Assembly: GCF_017163755.1 (NCBI RefSeq)
Contig: NZ_JAFIWC010000008.1
Coordinates: 62,001 to 126,000, forward strand
Length of the DNA: 64,000 bases
Direction: 5' to 3'
Source of the DNA: Xanthomonas sp.
GTDB lineage: Bacteria; Pseudomonadota; Gammaproteobacteria; Xanthomonadales; Xanthomonadaceae
Shown: positions 28,546-36,846 of the stretch, piece after piece
How the letters are laid out: every line of letters starts with the position of its first letter
Position numbering within the stretch: position 1 is the stretch's first letter
Made by a program: the position numbers and the translations under genes
The notes under the pieces: model-generated
Told to the model about the DNA's origin: nothing
What the model saw: the letters and a program-made list of their open reading frames with translations, nothing else
The model's database searches: none

Positions 28546-29592
28546 CTAGTCCGGGCAGGTCTGCACTTCGATGCTGACGTGTCCCAGCGTGGCCACGCCC
28601 TCCAGGCGGGCGTGGTAGAACGCCGCCGGACGCGGCCGGTGGGTCACCACCGACACGATCGCGGCATGATGGCCGGGACCGACCCGCCACACGTGCAGGT
28701 CGGCGATGCGGTCCTCGTCCTGCTCCAGGCGGCCGCGGATCTGCTGCTGCAGCGCTTCGGGCGCCGAGGCGTCTAGCAGCACCGCGCCGGTGTCGCGGAT
28801 CAGGCTCAGCGACCAGCGGGCGATGACGACGGCGCCGACAATGCCCATCAGCGCGTCCATCCACAGCCAGCCCATCCATTTGGCCAGCAGCAGGGCGACG
28901 ATGGCCAGCACCGAGGTCAGCGCGTCCGCGAGCACGTGCAGGTAGGCCGAACGCAGGTTGTGATCGGCATGCGCGTGCCGCTGCTGGGCATGCGCGTGGG
29001 CGCCGTGCGCGTGGGCATGATCGTGGTCGTGATGGTGATCGTGGTCGTGATCGCCATGGTCATGGCCATGCCCATGCCCGTGCGCATGGCCGTGCCCGGA
29101 ATGGGCGTGGGCATGATCGTGGCCATGGTGGTGGTCGGCGCCCAGCATCCAGGCGCTGACCAGGTTCACCAGCAGCCCCAGCGAGGCCACCCAGATGGCC
29201 TCGTCGTACGCGATCCGCACCGGCTGCGCCAGCCGCACCGCCGATTCCACGCCGATGCCGACCGCGATCAAGGCGAGGATCAGCGCGCTGGAGAAGCCGG
29301 CGAGGTCGCCGACCTTGCCGGTGCCGAAGCTGAAACGGCGGTCGTGGCGGTGGCGCAGCGCGAACCAGTAGGCGAATCCGGCGATCGACAGCGCCCCGGC
29401 ATGCGTGGCCATGTGGATGCCGTCGGCGAGCAGCGCCATCGATCCGGTCCAGATCCCGGCCGCGATCTCCACGACCATCATCGCCGCGGCCAAGCCGACC
29501 ACCGCCCAGGTCCGGCGCGCGTTGCGCTCGTGGCGCTCGCCGAGGAAGTCGTGGCTGTGGGTGAAGGGTTCCAGGGTCTGGTGATGGCTCAT
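28546..29592 (-). CDS. dmeF: CDF-family Co(II)/Ni(II) efflux transporter DmeF
   Basis: 348 residues. The opening MSHHQTLEPFTHSHDFLGERHERNARRTW is characteristic of DmeF. Six membrane helices can be traced, with the metal-site residues in ALLADGIHMATHAGA and HVLADALTSVLAI. Between helices 4 and 5 is a very long His/Asp/Gly loop (about residues 160-225) with dozens of His, which would buffer metal on the cytoplasmic side. A C-terminal ferredoxin-like domain follows (ADLHVWRVGPGHHAAIVSV). It exports divalent metal in exchange for protons. It sits inside the otherwise conserved lolA-rarA neighbourhood on the opposite strand. Confidence 0.9.
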   Translation of the reverse strand: MSHHQTLEPFTHSHDFLGERHERNARRTWAVVGLAAAMMVVEIAAGIWTGSMALLADGIHMATHAGALSIAGFAYWFALRHRHDRRFSFGTGKVGDLAGFSSALILALIAVGIGVESAVRLAQPVRIAYDEAIWVASLGLLVNLVSAWMLGADHHHGHDHAHAHSGHGHAHGHGHGHDHGDHDHDHHHDHDHAHAHGAHAHAQQRHAHADHNLRSAYLHVLADALTSVLAIVALLLAKWMGWLWMDALMGIVGAVVIARWSLSLIRDTGAVLLDASAPEALQQQIRGRLEQDEDRIADLHVWRVGPGHHAAIVSVVTHRPRPAAFYHARLEGVATLGHVSIEVQTCPD

Positions 29593-29845
29593 CGCGGGCG
29601 GTCCGACAGGGGGCGGGGCCGATTGTAGGGCAGCCGTCCGGCCCATGCGGCGGGCGCCGCAGGAGAGACACGCACGTGGCGCCATCGGCCGCGCGGCGAA
29701 GCCTGGCGGCTTTCCGCGAGCGTGGCGCAGGCGGGCATCCGCACCGGCTACCTGCCCGCGGCCGATCGGGCGCATCTTCGCGCCGCCGCCGCACCCACCG
29801 TGCCGAACGCGCGCGCCTGCGGGGCCGCGGCGATAGAATACGGCG

Positions 29846-31219
29846 GTGGCCAAGCGCAGACTTCTCGATCCCGAAACGCCCGACCTGCTGAGCGTCGACC
29901 GTGACGCGATGCGTCCGCTGGCCGAGCGCATGCGCCCGCGCACGCTCGACGAGATGGTCGGGCAGAAGCGCCTGCTGGCGCCGAACTCGGCGCTGCGCCG
30001 TGCGGTGGAGTCCGGGCGCGTGCACTCGATGATCCTGTGGGGTCCGCCGGGCTGCGGCAAGACCACGCTGGCGCTGCTGCTGGCGCAGTACGCCGATGCC
30101 GAATTCAAGGCCATCTCCGCGGTGCTGTCCGGGCTGCCGGAAGTGCGGCTGGTGCTGGCCGACGCGGCGCAGCGGTTCGCCGACGGGCGCCGCACCGTCC
30201 TGTTCGTCGACGAGGTGCACCGCTTCAACAAGGCGCAGCAGGACGCGTTCCTGCCGCACATCGAGCGCGGCACCATCCTGTTCGTCGGCGCCACCACCGA
30301 GAACCCGTCGTTCGAGCTGAACTCGGCGCTGCTGTCGCGCTGCCGCGTGCACGTGCTCGAGGCGGTGTCGCCGCAGGACATCGTCGAGGCGCTGCAGCGC
30401 GCCTTGCACGATGCCGAGCGCGGCCTCGGCGGCGAGACGCTGCGGGTGTCGGATGCGTCGCTGCTGGAGATCGCCAGCGCCGCCGACGGCGACGTGCGCC
30501 GCGCGCTGACGCTGCTGGAGATCGCCGCCGAACTGGCCCAGGGCGAGGACGGCGAGATCACCCCGCAGACGCTGCTGCAGGTGCTGGCCGACCGCACCCG
30601 GCGCTTCGACAAGAGCGGCGAGCAGTTCTACGACCAGATCTCGGCGCTGCACAAGTCGGTGCGCAGTTCCAACCCCGACGCCGCGCTGTACTGGCTCACG
30701 CGCATGCTCGACGGCGGCTGCGATCCGTCCTACCTGGCGCGGCGGCTGACCCGCATGGCGATCGAGGACATCGGCCTGGCCGATCCGCGCGCGCAGCAGA
30801 TGGCGCTGGAAGCCTGGGACATCTACGAGCGCCTGGGCAGCCCGGAGGGCGAACTGGCCTTCGCCCAGCTGGTGCTGTACCTGGCCAGCACCGCCAAATC
30901 CAATGCCGGCTATGCGGCGTTCAACCTGGCCAAGGCCGAAGTGCGCGCGACCGGCACCCAGGAGGTGCCGCTGCACCTGCGCAACGCGCCGACCAAGCTG
31001 ATGAAGAACCTCGGCTACGGCAAGGACTACCAGTACGACCACGACGCCGACGGCGGCATCGCCCTGGACCAGACCGGCTTTCCCGATGCGATGGGCGAGC
31101 GCGTCTACTACCAGCCGGTGGAGCGCGGCCTGGAGATCAAGCTGAAGGAGAAGCTGGACCGCCTGCGCGCCGCACGCGAGCAGGCGCAGGCCGACAAGGC
31201 CAAGCCGCCGCGGCCATAA
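29846..31219 (+). CDS. rarA: Replication-associated recombination protein A (RarA/MgsA)
   Basis: 457 residues from a GTG start. AAA+ ATPase related to clamp loaders: Walker A GPPGCGKTT (from 66), Walker B VLFVDEVHRFNK, sensor 1 GATTENPSFELN, arginine finger region ALLSRCRV, and the C-terminal tetramerisation part (SSNPDAALYWLTRML, VPLHLRNAPTKLMK, GYGKDYQYDHD). RarA acts at stalled replication forks. It lies downstream of lolA, its usual neighbour, with crcB following. Confidence 0.96.
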   Translation: MAKRRLLDPETPDLLSVDRDAMRPLAERMRPRTLDEMVGQKRLLAPNSALRRAVESGRVHSMILWGPPGCGKTTLALLLAQYADAEFKAISAVLSGLPEVRLVLADAAQRFADGRRTVLFVDEVHRFNKAQQDAFLPHIERGTILFVGATTENPSFELNSALLSRCRVHVLEAVSPQDIVEALQRALHDAERGLGGETLRVSDASLLEIASAADGDVRRALTLLEIAAELAQGEDGEITPQTLLQVLADRTRRFDKSGEQFYDQISALHKSVRSSNPDAALYWLTRMLDGGCDPSYLARRLTRMAIEDIGLADPRAQQMALEAWDIYERLGSPEGELAFAQLVLYLASTAKSNAGYAAFNLAKAEVRATGTQEVPLHLRNAPTKLMKNLGYGKDYQYDHDADGGIALDQTGFPDAMGERVYYQPVERGLEIKLKEKLDRLRAAREQAQADKAKPPRP

Positions 31220-31224
31220 TCGAT

Positions 31225-31282
31225 GAAGGAGATGGCATTCCTGCTCGACCGCGCGCAGCCCCTGTGCGCCGATGATGCCCGC
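31225..31282 (+). ncRNA. Fluoride riboswitch (crcB motif)
   Basis: The conserved halves of the crcB RNA are both present: GGAGATGGCATTCCTGCTCG with the following ACCGC, and GCGCCGATGATGCC closing it, with a variable GC hairpin between. The P1 pairing GGCAT with ATGCC forms as in the family. It starts 5 bases after rarA and lies 117 bases before crcB, the fluoride channel gene it would switch on when fluoride binds. Confidence 0.9.
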
Positions 31283-31398
31283 CCATCCGCGCCGTGGCGG
31301 CGGCACCGCGCCCCGGCATCGCCCCTTGTGGAGCAGCCCACGATGCCGACCTTCGTTTTCGCCGCCTCAGCCACCGCCGCCGCGCGCCGGAGCCGCGC

Positions 31399-31818
31399 AT
31401 GAACTTCGCCCTGTGGTGGCAGCAATTGCTGCTGGCGATGGCCGGCGGCGCGGTCGGTTCCGGGCTGCGTTTCGCGGTCGGCAGCGCGTTGCTGCAGCGC
31501 TACGGCGCCGGCTTTCCGTGGGGCACGCTGACGGTGAACCTGGTCGGCGCCTTCTTCGGCGGCTTCCTGCTGGTCTGGATCGACGGCAGGGGCGCCAGCG
31601 CGCCGTACTGGCGGGCGTTGCTGATCGTGGGCCTGCTCGGCGGCCTGACCACGTTCTCCTCGCTGATGATGGAGAGCCTGGTGTTCGTGCGCGGCGGGCG
31701 AGGGGGCATGGTGCCGCTGTACCTGGCGATCACCCTGGTGGCCGGATTGCTGCTGGTGTTCGGCGGCGCGCGCGTGGCGACGGAACTGCGCCCGCCGGCG
31801 GCCAGCGCCGCCAAGTGA
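31399..31818 (+). CDS. crcB: Fluoride-specific ion channel CrcB/Fluc
   Basis: 139 residues with four membrane helices. The family motifs [31 protein letters not shown] (with the conserved Asn), and [15 protein letters not shown] are all present; the GLTTFSS segment lines the fluoride pore with Phe and Ser/Thr residues. It forms dual-topology dimers in the inner membrane and exports fluoride. The fluoride riboswitch upstream supports the role. Confidence 0.95.
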   Translation: MNFALWWQQLLLAMAGGAVGSGLRFAVGSALLQRYGAGFPWGTLTVNLVGAFFGGFLLVWIDGRGASAPYWRALLIVGLLGGLTTFSSLMMESLVFVRGGRGGMVPLYLAITLVAGLLLVFGGARVATELRPPAASAAK

Positions 31819-31842
31819 GCGCGGCCGCGCCTGGGCGCGGGC

Positions 31843-32175
31843 TCAAGACAGCAGCGTGGCGGCCAGGCCCAGCGGCGGTGCCGCGAACGCCAGCGGCACG
31901 ATGATGCGGGGCCGGTAAGGGAGCAGGCCGAAGGCAAGCAGCACCGCGCTGGCGGTGAGCGTGCCCAGCCACAGCACCGGGCCGATCGCCCAGCCGCGAT
32001 CGGACACGCACAGCGCCAGGGCCGCGCCGAGCGCCAGCCAGCCGGCCAGGCGCAGCTGGCGCATCCGCTGCGGCGAAGCGCGGCGAGGGCCGTACAGTTC
32101 GAGCTGATGTTTCTCCATCGCCAGGCACAGCGCGGCGAAACCGGAGAACGACAGGGCCAATGCGGGCGCGATCAC
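31843..32175 (-). CDS. DUF3325 family membrane protein
   Basis: 110 residues from a GTG start that overlaps the PepSY gene stop (GTGA). Three or four hydrophobic helices; the segment FAALCLAMEKHQLELYG is typical of DUF3325. The family is regularly found with PepSY and DUF3649 genes behind TonB-dependent siderophore receptors, so an accessory role in siderophore-iron handling at the inner membrane is likely, but its reaction is unknown. Confidence 0.78.
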   Translation of the reverse strand: MIAPALALSFSGFAALCLAMEKHQLELYGPRRASPQRMRQLRLAGWLALGAALALCVSDRGWAIGPVLWLGTLTASAVLLAFGLLPYRPRIIVPLAFAAPPLGLAATLLS

Positions 32176-33800
32176 GGCGACTCCAGCGCGGCGGGCGCGT
32201 CCGCCAGCGGCGCCGCGCCCGCGGCGGCGCGCTCGCGCGCGCGGCGTTCGGCCGCCGACAGCGGCGGTTGCCAGCGCTGCATGCGCCGGCCGGCGATCGC
32301 CAGCGCTACGCCCAGCCCGGCGCACACCAGGTCCACGCTGGCCAGCGCCCAGTCGCCGGCGGGCACGGTGACGCCGAGATGGATGCCGGTGGTCAGGGCA
32401 TTGAGCGGCGGCAGCAACGCGAACAGCGCCGCGCCCGCGTACAGCTGCCACGCCCACATCGCGCGCCTGGGCCGGACGAAGGCGGCCAGCAGCGCCAGGC
32501 CCCACGCGGCGAAGAACGCCGCCACTTCGCGTTCCGGGCGCTCGGCCACCTGCACCGGGATCAACCGGTTGGCCCAGAAATACGCCGCGAACGCGATCGG
32601 CAGGCCGGCCACCGTGCCGATGTTCAGCGCGTCGACCAGGCGCAGGCCGAACCCGGTCCTGCCGGCCTTGGCGTGCTTGGGCCGCTCCTTGACCGCCCAC
32701 AGGATCACGCCGCTGGCGACCATCAGGCAGCCCAGCAGCCCGGAGCCGAAGAACAGCCAGCGCAGTCCGGAGCCGGCGAAGTGCGCCAGGTGCAGGCCGT
32801 ACATCACGTTGCGCGTCTGCATGGCGGCCCCCGGCGCGCCGCTGCGGCCGAGGATCCGGCCGCTCGTCGCATCCAGCATCAGGGTCGGCGCGTCGTAGGC
32901 CAGCCGCTGCCCGTCGCCCTGGCGGATCTCCACCGACGACGCGGCGTCGCCAGGATGGTAGACGGCGAAGCCGGCGATCGGCGCATCGCCCCATTCGCGG
33001 CGCGCCACGTCCAGCAGGCGCGCGATCGGCAGCTGCGCGCCGGGCTGGCCGCTGGCTTCGCGCGCCTCGCCGGCCTGGTTGAACGCCTCGACGAAGAACC
33101 GCTCGCTGTCGTTCGGATAGGCGGCCTTGATGCCCCATGGCAGGTACAGCAGCATCAGCGTGACCAGGCCGGTGTAGGTGATCATCGCGTGGTAGGGCAG
33201 GGCCAGCACCGCGCTGACGTTGTGGAAGTCCAGCCACGAGCGCTGGCCCTTGGCCGGGCGGAAGGTGAAGAAGTCCTTGAAGATCTTCTTGTGGGTGATG
33301 ACCCCGGTGATGATCGCCACCAGCATGAACATCGCGCAGAAGCCGACGATGTAGCGCGCCCAGATCGCCGGGATGTAGTGCAGGTCGAAGTGCAGCCGGT
33401 AGAAGAAGTCGCCGCCGCGGGTCTCGCGTACCGTCGCCTCGCGGCCGCTGGCCGGATCGACCAGCGCGCTGCCCAGCGCCTGCCGGCGGCTTTGCCTGCC
33501 GCCGTCGGCCGGCGGCGGATTGCGCCAGTACAACTGGGTGAACGGTGCGCGCGGACTGGGCAGCGCCACCGTCCACTGCGGCGAGTGCGGCGCCTTCTCG
33601 CCGAGCAGCGCGATCGCGCTTTGCGCGGCGACGACCGCGCTCACCTGCGTGCGCGGCAACTCCGGACGCATCCAGCGGCTGATTTCGCTGCGGAAGTAGC
33701 TGGCGGTGCCGGCCATGAAGATCAGCAGCAGCACCCAGCCGACCAACAGGCCGGTCCAGGTGTGCAGCCATGCCATTGATTGGCGGAAACCCTGTTTCAT
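32172..33800 (-). CDS. PepSY-associated transmembrane protein, probable ferric-siderophore reductase
   Basis: 542 residues. The start MKQGFRQSMAWLHTWTGLLVGWVLLLIFMAGTASYF is the classic PepSY_TM opening. Further membrane helices appear at about 155-180 (YIVGFCAMFMLVAIITGVIT), 210-235, 355-385 and in the C-terminal third. Conserved His residues in HTWTG, HFDLHYIP, FHNVSAV and YGLHLAHF would ligate haem, as in FoxB/FhuF-independent siderophore reductases. Flanked by DUF3325 and DUF3649 genes in one operon. Confidence 0.85.
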   Translation of the reverse strand: MKQGFRQSMAWLHTWTGLLVGWVLLLIFMAGTASYFRSEISRWMRPELPRTQVSAVVAAQSAIALLGEKAPHSPQWTVALPSPRAPFTQLYWRNPPPADGGRQSRRQALGSALVDPASGREATVRETRGGDFFYRLHFDLHYIPAIWARYIVGFCAMFMLVAIITGVITHKKIFKDFFTFRPAKGQRSWLDFHNVSAVLALPYHAMITYTGLVTLMLLYLPWGIKAAYPNDSERFFVEAFNQAGEAREASGQPGAQLPIARLLDVARREWGDAPIAGFAVYHPGDAASSVEIRQGDGQRLAYDAPTLMLDATSGRILGRSGAPGAAMQTRNVMYGLHLAHFAGSGLRWLFFGSGLLGCLMVASGVILWAVKERPKHAKAGRTGFGLRLVDALNIGTVAGLPIAFAAYFWANRLIPVQVAERPEREVAAFFAAWGLALLAAFVRPRRAMWAWQLYAGAALFALLPPLNALTTGIHLGVTVPAGDWALASVDLVCAGLGVALAIAGRRMQRWQPPLSAAERRARERAAAGAAPLADAPAALESP

Positions 33801-33810
33801 GCGTGCCGCT

Positions 33811-34143
33811 TCATGCGTGCGACTGCAGCCAGGCGATGCCCAGCGCCATCGGCGCCAGCAACGCGGCGATGCCGAGCCAGGCGCGCGTGGCGGTGCGCGT
33901 GGCGAACGCCCACAGCGCCGTGCATGCGCAGACCACGATGCCCAGCATCATGCCGCTGAGCACCGCCTGCGCGCGCAGCGCCGGCCATAGCAGCGGGATC
34001 AGCGCCGAGGTCGCCGCGGCAAGCGCATAGCCGCCGAAGATCGCCGCCAGCGTGCGCGACAGCACGCCCAGCCAGGGCGGGAGCGGGCGCCGCGAGGCGG
34101 CGGGAGCCGGTCGGGACGAGACCGGGGGCGAGGTGGGATGCAT
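33811..34143 (-). CDS. DUF3649 family membrane protein
   Basis: 110 residues from MHPTSPPVSS; an ATG 9 codons earlier is also possible. After a Pro-rich, basic N terminus come three hydrophobic segments including LAAIFGGYALAAATSALIPLLWP, matching DUF3649. It is the first gene of the iron-related operon, 10 bases ahead of the PepSY gene, with a Fur-box-like site upstream. Confidence 0.75.
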   Translation of the reverse strand: MHPTSPPVSSRPAPAASRRPLPPWLGVLSRTLAAIFGGYALAAATSALIPLLWPALRAQAVLSGMMLGIVVCACTALWAFATRTATRAWLGIAALLAPMALGIAWLQSHA

Positions 34144-34213
34144 AGGCCTGTCGGGTGGAGGCACCGGCATGGCGTCAGGCTAGCGGGGCGCGGCAGAGGA
34201 ACGACTGTCGCGT

Positions 34214-34233
34214 TAATGATACGCATTCCTATC
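34214..34233 (-). promoter_or_regulatory. Fur-box-like operator
   Basis: TAATGATACGCATTCCTATC resembles the Fur 19-mer (array of NATWAT hexamers: AATGAT, ACGCAT, TCCTAT). It lies about 70 bases upstream of the DUF3649-PepSY-DUF3325 operon, where iron-dependent repression would be expected. Match is partial. Confidence 0.55.
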
Positions 34234-34537
34234 TGTGCGTTGCAATGCGACGTTCGGTTCGACCTTGGGAATTTGTGGGCGATGGCTCGGCCGCCCCACT
34301 GCAACGGCATACATGCAGGAAAGCGGACATCGCCTTTCTTGTGGCCGCGGTCCGAGTTCGGCCCAATGCGGTCATTCCGAGGCTAATCTCCATATTTCTT
34401 TGATGAGGGGGGACAGGACCGGGAGCTTTTCGGCTCTCAAGTCGGATAGCTGTCATTCGATATCAACGAAGCCTGTCCTTCCGCTACCAAACGGAGCGAC
34501 CACTCCCGAACGTGATTGCTCCGAATGGTCTGTCCTG
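34234..34537. other. Intergenic stretch, nothing recognised
   Basis: About 300 bases with lower GC than the backbone to the left. I see no gene, hairpin or repeat. The compositional change suggests the border of transferred DNA lies here. Confidence 0.5.
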
Positions 34538-35281
34538 TCAGACAGCTGCGACGCCACCATCCACGAACAGTTCGTGGCCAGCGACGAAGCTGCCATCTTC
34601 GGATGCCAAGAAGAGCACCGCCCGCGCCACTTCGTCCGGCTGTCCCAATCGCCCAAGCGGCACCCCCTGGGTCAGGACGTCTTCCGCTCCCGGTCGCGCG
34701 TCGAGATAGCTGCGAATAAGGCGTGTCTCCGTACCGCCAGGTGCCACGACGTTGACGCGAATGCCTCGCTCCTTGAGGTCGGTCGTCCAGCTTCGCGCGA
34801 ACGAGCGAACTGCTGCCTTGCTGGCATTGTAGAGCGACTGACCTGGTATTCCTTTGGAGCCGGCGATCGAGCCATTGAGGACGATCGTACTTCCGTCGGT
34901 CATCAGCGGCAGTGCTTTCTGCACGGTGAAGACCATACCCTTGACGTTCAGGCCGAATACGGTGTCGAAGTGGGTTTCGTCGATCGCCTCGAGCGGGACG
35001 ACCTCGTGAATTCCGGCATTGGCGAAAACAACATCGACTTTGTTGTGGTCGCGCTCGATCCGTTCGTAGAGCCTGGTCAGGTCGGCGAGGTTGGAGGCAT
35101 CGCCTCGTACGCCGATGGCGCCGTGGCCGATATGTTTCAAAGCTTCATCGAGCAGTTCCTGCCGGCGTCCGGTAATGTAAACCTGGGCGCCTTCCTTTGC
35201 GAAGAGTTTTGCCGTTGCCAAGCCGATACCGTCGCTGCCGCCGGTAATTACTACGACCTTGTTTTCAAATCGCCTAGTCAT
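34538..35281 (-). CDS. Short-chain dehydrogenase/reductase
   Basis: 247 residues, classical SDR. NAD(P)-binding motif TGGSDGIG (13-20), NAG motif at 88-90, catalytic Ser138, Tyr151 and Lys155 (YNASK), and the C-terminal VDGG. An Arg pair in the TGRR segment favours NADPH. Substrate unknown. It is divergent from a truncated TetR gene with two palindromic sites between them, the usual arrangement for an SDR controlled by a TetR repressor. Confidence 0.88.
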   Translation of the reverse strand: MTRRFENKVVVITGGSDGIGLATAKLFAKEGAQVYITGRRQELLDEALKHIGHGAIGVRGDASNLADLTRLYERIERDHNKVDVVFANAGIHEVVPLEAIDETHFDTVFGLNVKGMVFTVQKALPLMTDGSTIVLNGSIAGSKGIPGQSLYNASKAAVRSFARSWTTDLKERGIRVNVVAPGGTETRLIRSYLDARPGAEDVLTQGVPLGRLGQPDEVARAVLFLASEDGSFVAGHELFVDGGVAAV

Positions 35282-35302
35282 CCGAATGCCTTCATGCGAA
35301 AA

Positions 35303-35341
35303 TGGAGGGTTACTCCACTTATGATATGGAGGCACTCTCCA
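35303..35341. promoter_or_regulatory. Twin operator palindromes between SDR and TetR remnant
   Basis: Two copies of TGGAG-N5-CTCCA, at 35303-35317 and 35327-35341, start exactly 24 bases apart; both are followed by CTTA. They lie in the divergent promoter region and look like binding sites of the TetR protein whose gene is now truncated. Confidence 0.75.
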
Positions 35342-35365
35342 CTTAGCAAGGTCGTGTAGGAAAAA

Positions 35366-35491
35366 ATGAGCGACGAGTCTGGGCTGCGAGCCGATGCACA
35401 ACGCAACCGCGAATGTATCCTCGTCGCGGCGAAGAATTGTTTCTCGAAAGGGGAGCGGGATGCGCTGAGGGCGCTGGCGTGCACCGATTGA
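35366..35491 (+). pseudogene. Truncated TetR-family regulator
   Basis: Only 41 codons remain. MSDESGLRADAQRNRECILV followed by AAKNCFSKGE is the start of a TetR DNA-binding domain (first helix), but the helix-turn-helix itself and the ligand domain are missing, and the frame runs into a stop in unrelated sequence. The parent probably repressed the divergent SDR gene through the twin palindromes. Confidence 0.7.
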
Positions 35492-35615
35492 CGCAGGGGC
35501 AGGGCAGGTGGGCGGCATCCGCAGCAGTCCACGCGCCTGCCATGTCGTCCAGGCAGTGGCATCGATCGACACGCCGATGGCGCAGCATCCGACAACAAGG
35601 AAAGGCCGGGAGCCT

Positions 35616-36626
35616 ATGAACGTATTCGACCTTCTTTCGTACAAGCTGGAGAACTTCCTCAACATCCGGCCGTGCGCAAAGGCGCAGGGTCCGGTCTTCC
35701 ATGAGCACGACGAGATCGGTCTGCTCCTGGTCGCCGCCAGGAAGAGCGACGGTTCGCGCTTGTTCGTGAGCCGCTGGCACGAGCTGTTTTCCGTGAGCGC
35801 TTTCGAAAGGTCCATGGCGAAACGCGGCTTCAGCGAGCCTGACTGCCACGCGATCCTCGTGGTCCTGTCGCGCTTGGGCCATCTGCTCGAAATCGACAAC
35901 CGGCGGCGGATCAACAAGGACTACTTCGTCTTCTTCTATCTGATCCAGTTGATCCGGTTGAAGAACAGCCGGATCGATGCCGACGGGCGGATCAGGAACC
36001 ACATGCTCAGGTTCCTTCTCTTCGAACTGGGCATCGACGACGAGGCCTACCGCCGGTTCGGCATCAGGGACGAGCGGATGGCGATGGCCACCGATGCGTT
36101 GGGGTCCGTGGACTTCCTGCGCGTCATCGATCTGGTCTACGACGCGCTCGACGCGGCCGGCAGGAAGGAACATGCATTGCTGGCGACCTTGAAGGACTAC
36201 CAGGCCAGCGTCGTGCGGCTGTTGGCGCAGCCCGATGGCCTGGACCACCGGCTGGCCATCGACGACCGGAACAGTGAATTCATGTATCCGGACATCTTTC
36301 TGGAGGCCTACGCCAGGAACGACAAGCGGATCTTCATGGCGCTCGCCGATACGGTAGACCCGCTCCAGTCGACGGAGAATCTGTTCGTCTCCAACATGAT
36401 CCTGATGAACTACTCGTTCCATGTGTTGAAGGAACGGCCCCGGGAGATCCTGAAGCTGAAACGGCGCATCGGCGACGACGGCCGGTTCGGCAAGCTGCTG
36501 GAGGCGCTGATCAGGCGCCGGATGGAGGTCGACCGGGCGACGTTCGACGGTATCGACCTCGGCCATGACCTGTCCGCGATCGAGGACGATCGCGCGTCGT
36601 TCTACAACATCCTATACAGCCGATAG
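35616..36626 (+). CDS. Hypothetical protein, 336 residues
   Basis: Not recognised. MNVFDLLSYKLENFLNIRPC begins a mostly helical, charged, cytoplasmic-looking protein without signal peptide or membrane segments. It contains EHDEIGLLLVAARKSDGSRLF and several IDD/IDE-rich stretches but no motif I can tie to catalysis. It has AAGG upstream at a sensible distance. GC is lower than in the backbone. It lies between the truncated TetR gene and an MFS transporter; no functional link is evident. Confidence 0.65.
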   Translation: MNVFDLLSYKLENFLNIRPCAKAQGPVFHEHDEIGLLLVAARKSDGSRLFVSRWHELFSVSAFERSMAKRGFSEPDCHAILVVLSRLGHLLEIDNRRRINKDYFVFFYLIQLIRLKNSRIDADGRIRNHMLRFLLFELGIDDEAYRRFGIRDERMAMATDALGSVDFLRVIDLVYDALDAAGRKEHALLATLKDYQASVVRLLAQPDGLDHRLAIDDRNSEFMYPDIFLEAYARNDKRIFMALADTVDPLQSTENLFVSNMILMNYSFHVLKERPREILKLKRRIGDDGRFGKLLEALIRRRMEVDRATFDGIDLGHDLSAIEDDRASFYNILYSR

Positions 36627-36846
36627 GACGATCCATCGGCCGATCGGCGGCGCGCCTGGGCCGTGCCAGGCCTGCGCTGCTTCTGCCGGCAATGGACCTG
36701 CCCGTTGCAGCCGACGCTGCAGACGAGTGCCGTTCCCGGCAGCGGCAGTGCGAGTGGCCGTGGGGAACGATCCGCAACCTGCGCGAATGTCGATTCCGCT
36801 GCGACTGCTTCGTCGTACGGAGGACGACCTTGCCGAGCTATCGCCG

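Noticed and set aside
29000-29130. CRISPR-like or coding repeat from alternating CATGGC/GTGGTC words
   Set aside because: This is the DNA of the His-rich loop of DmeF, not an independent repeat array.
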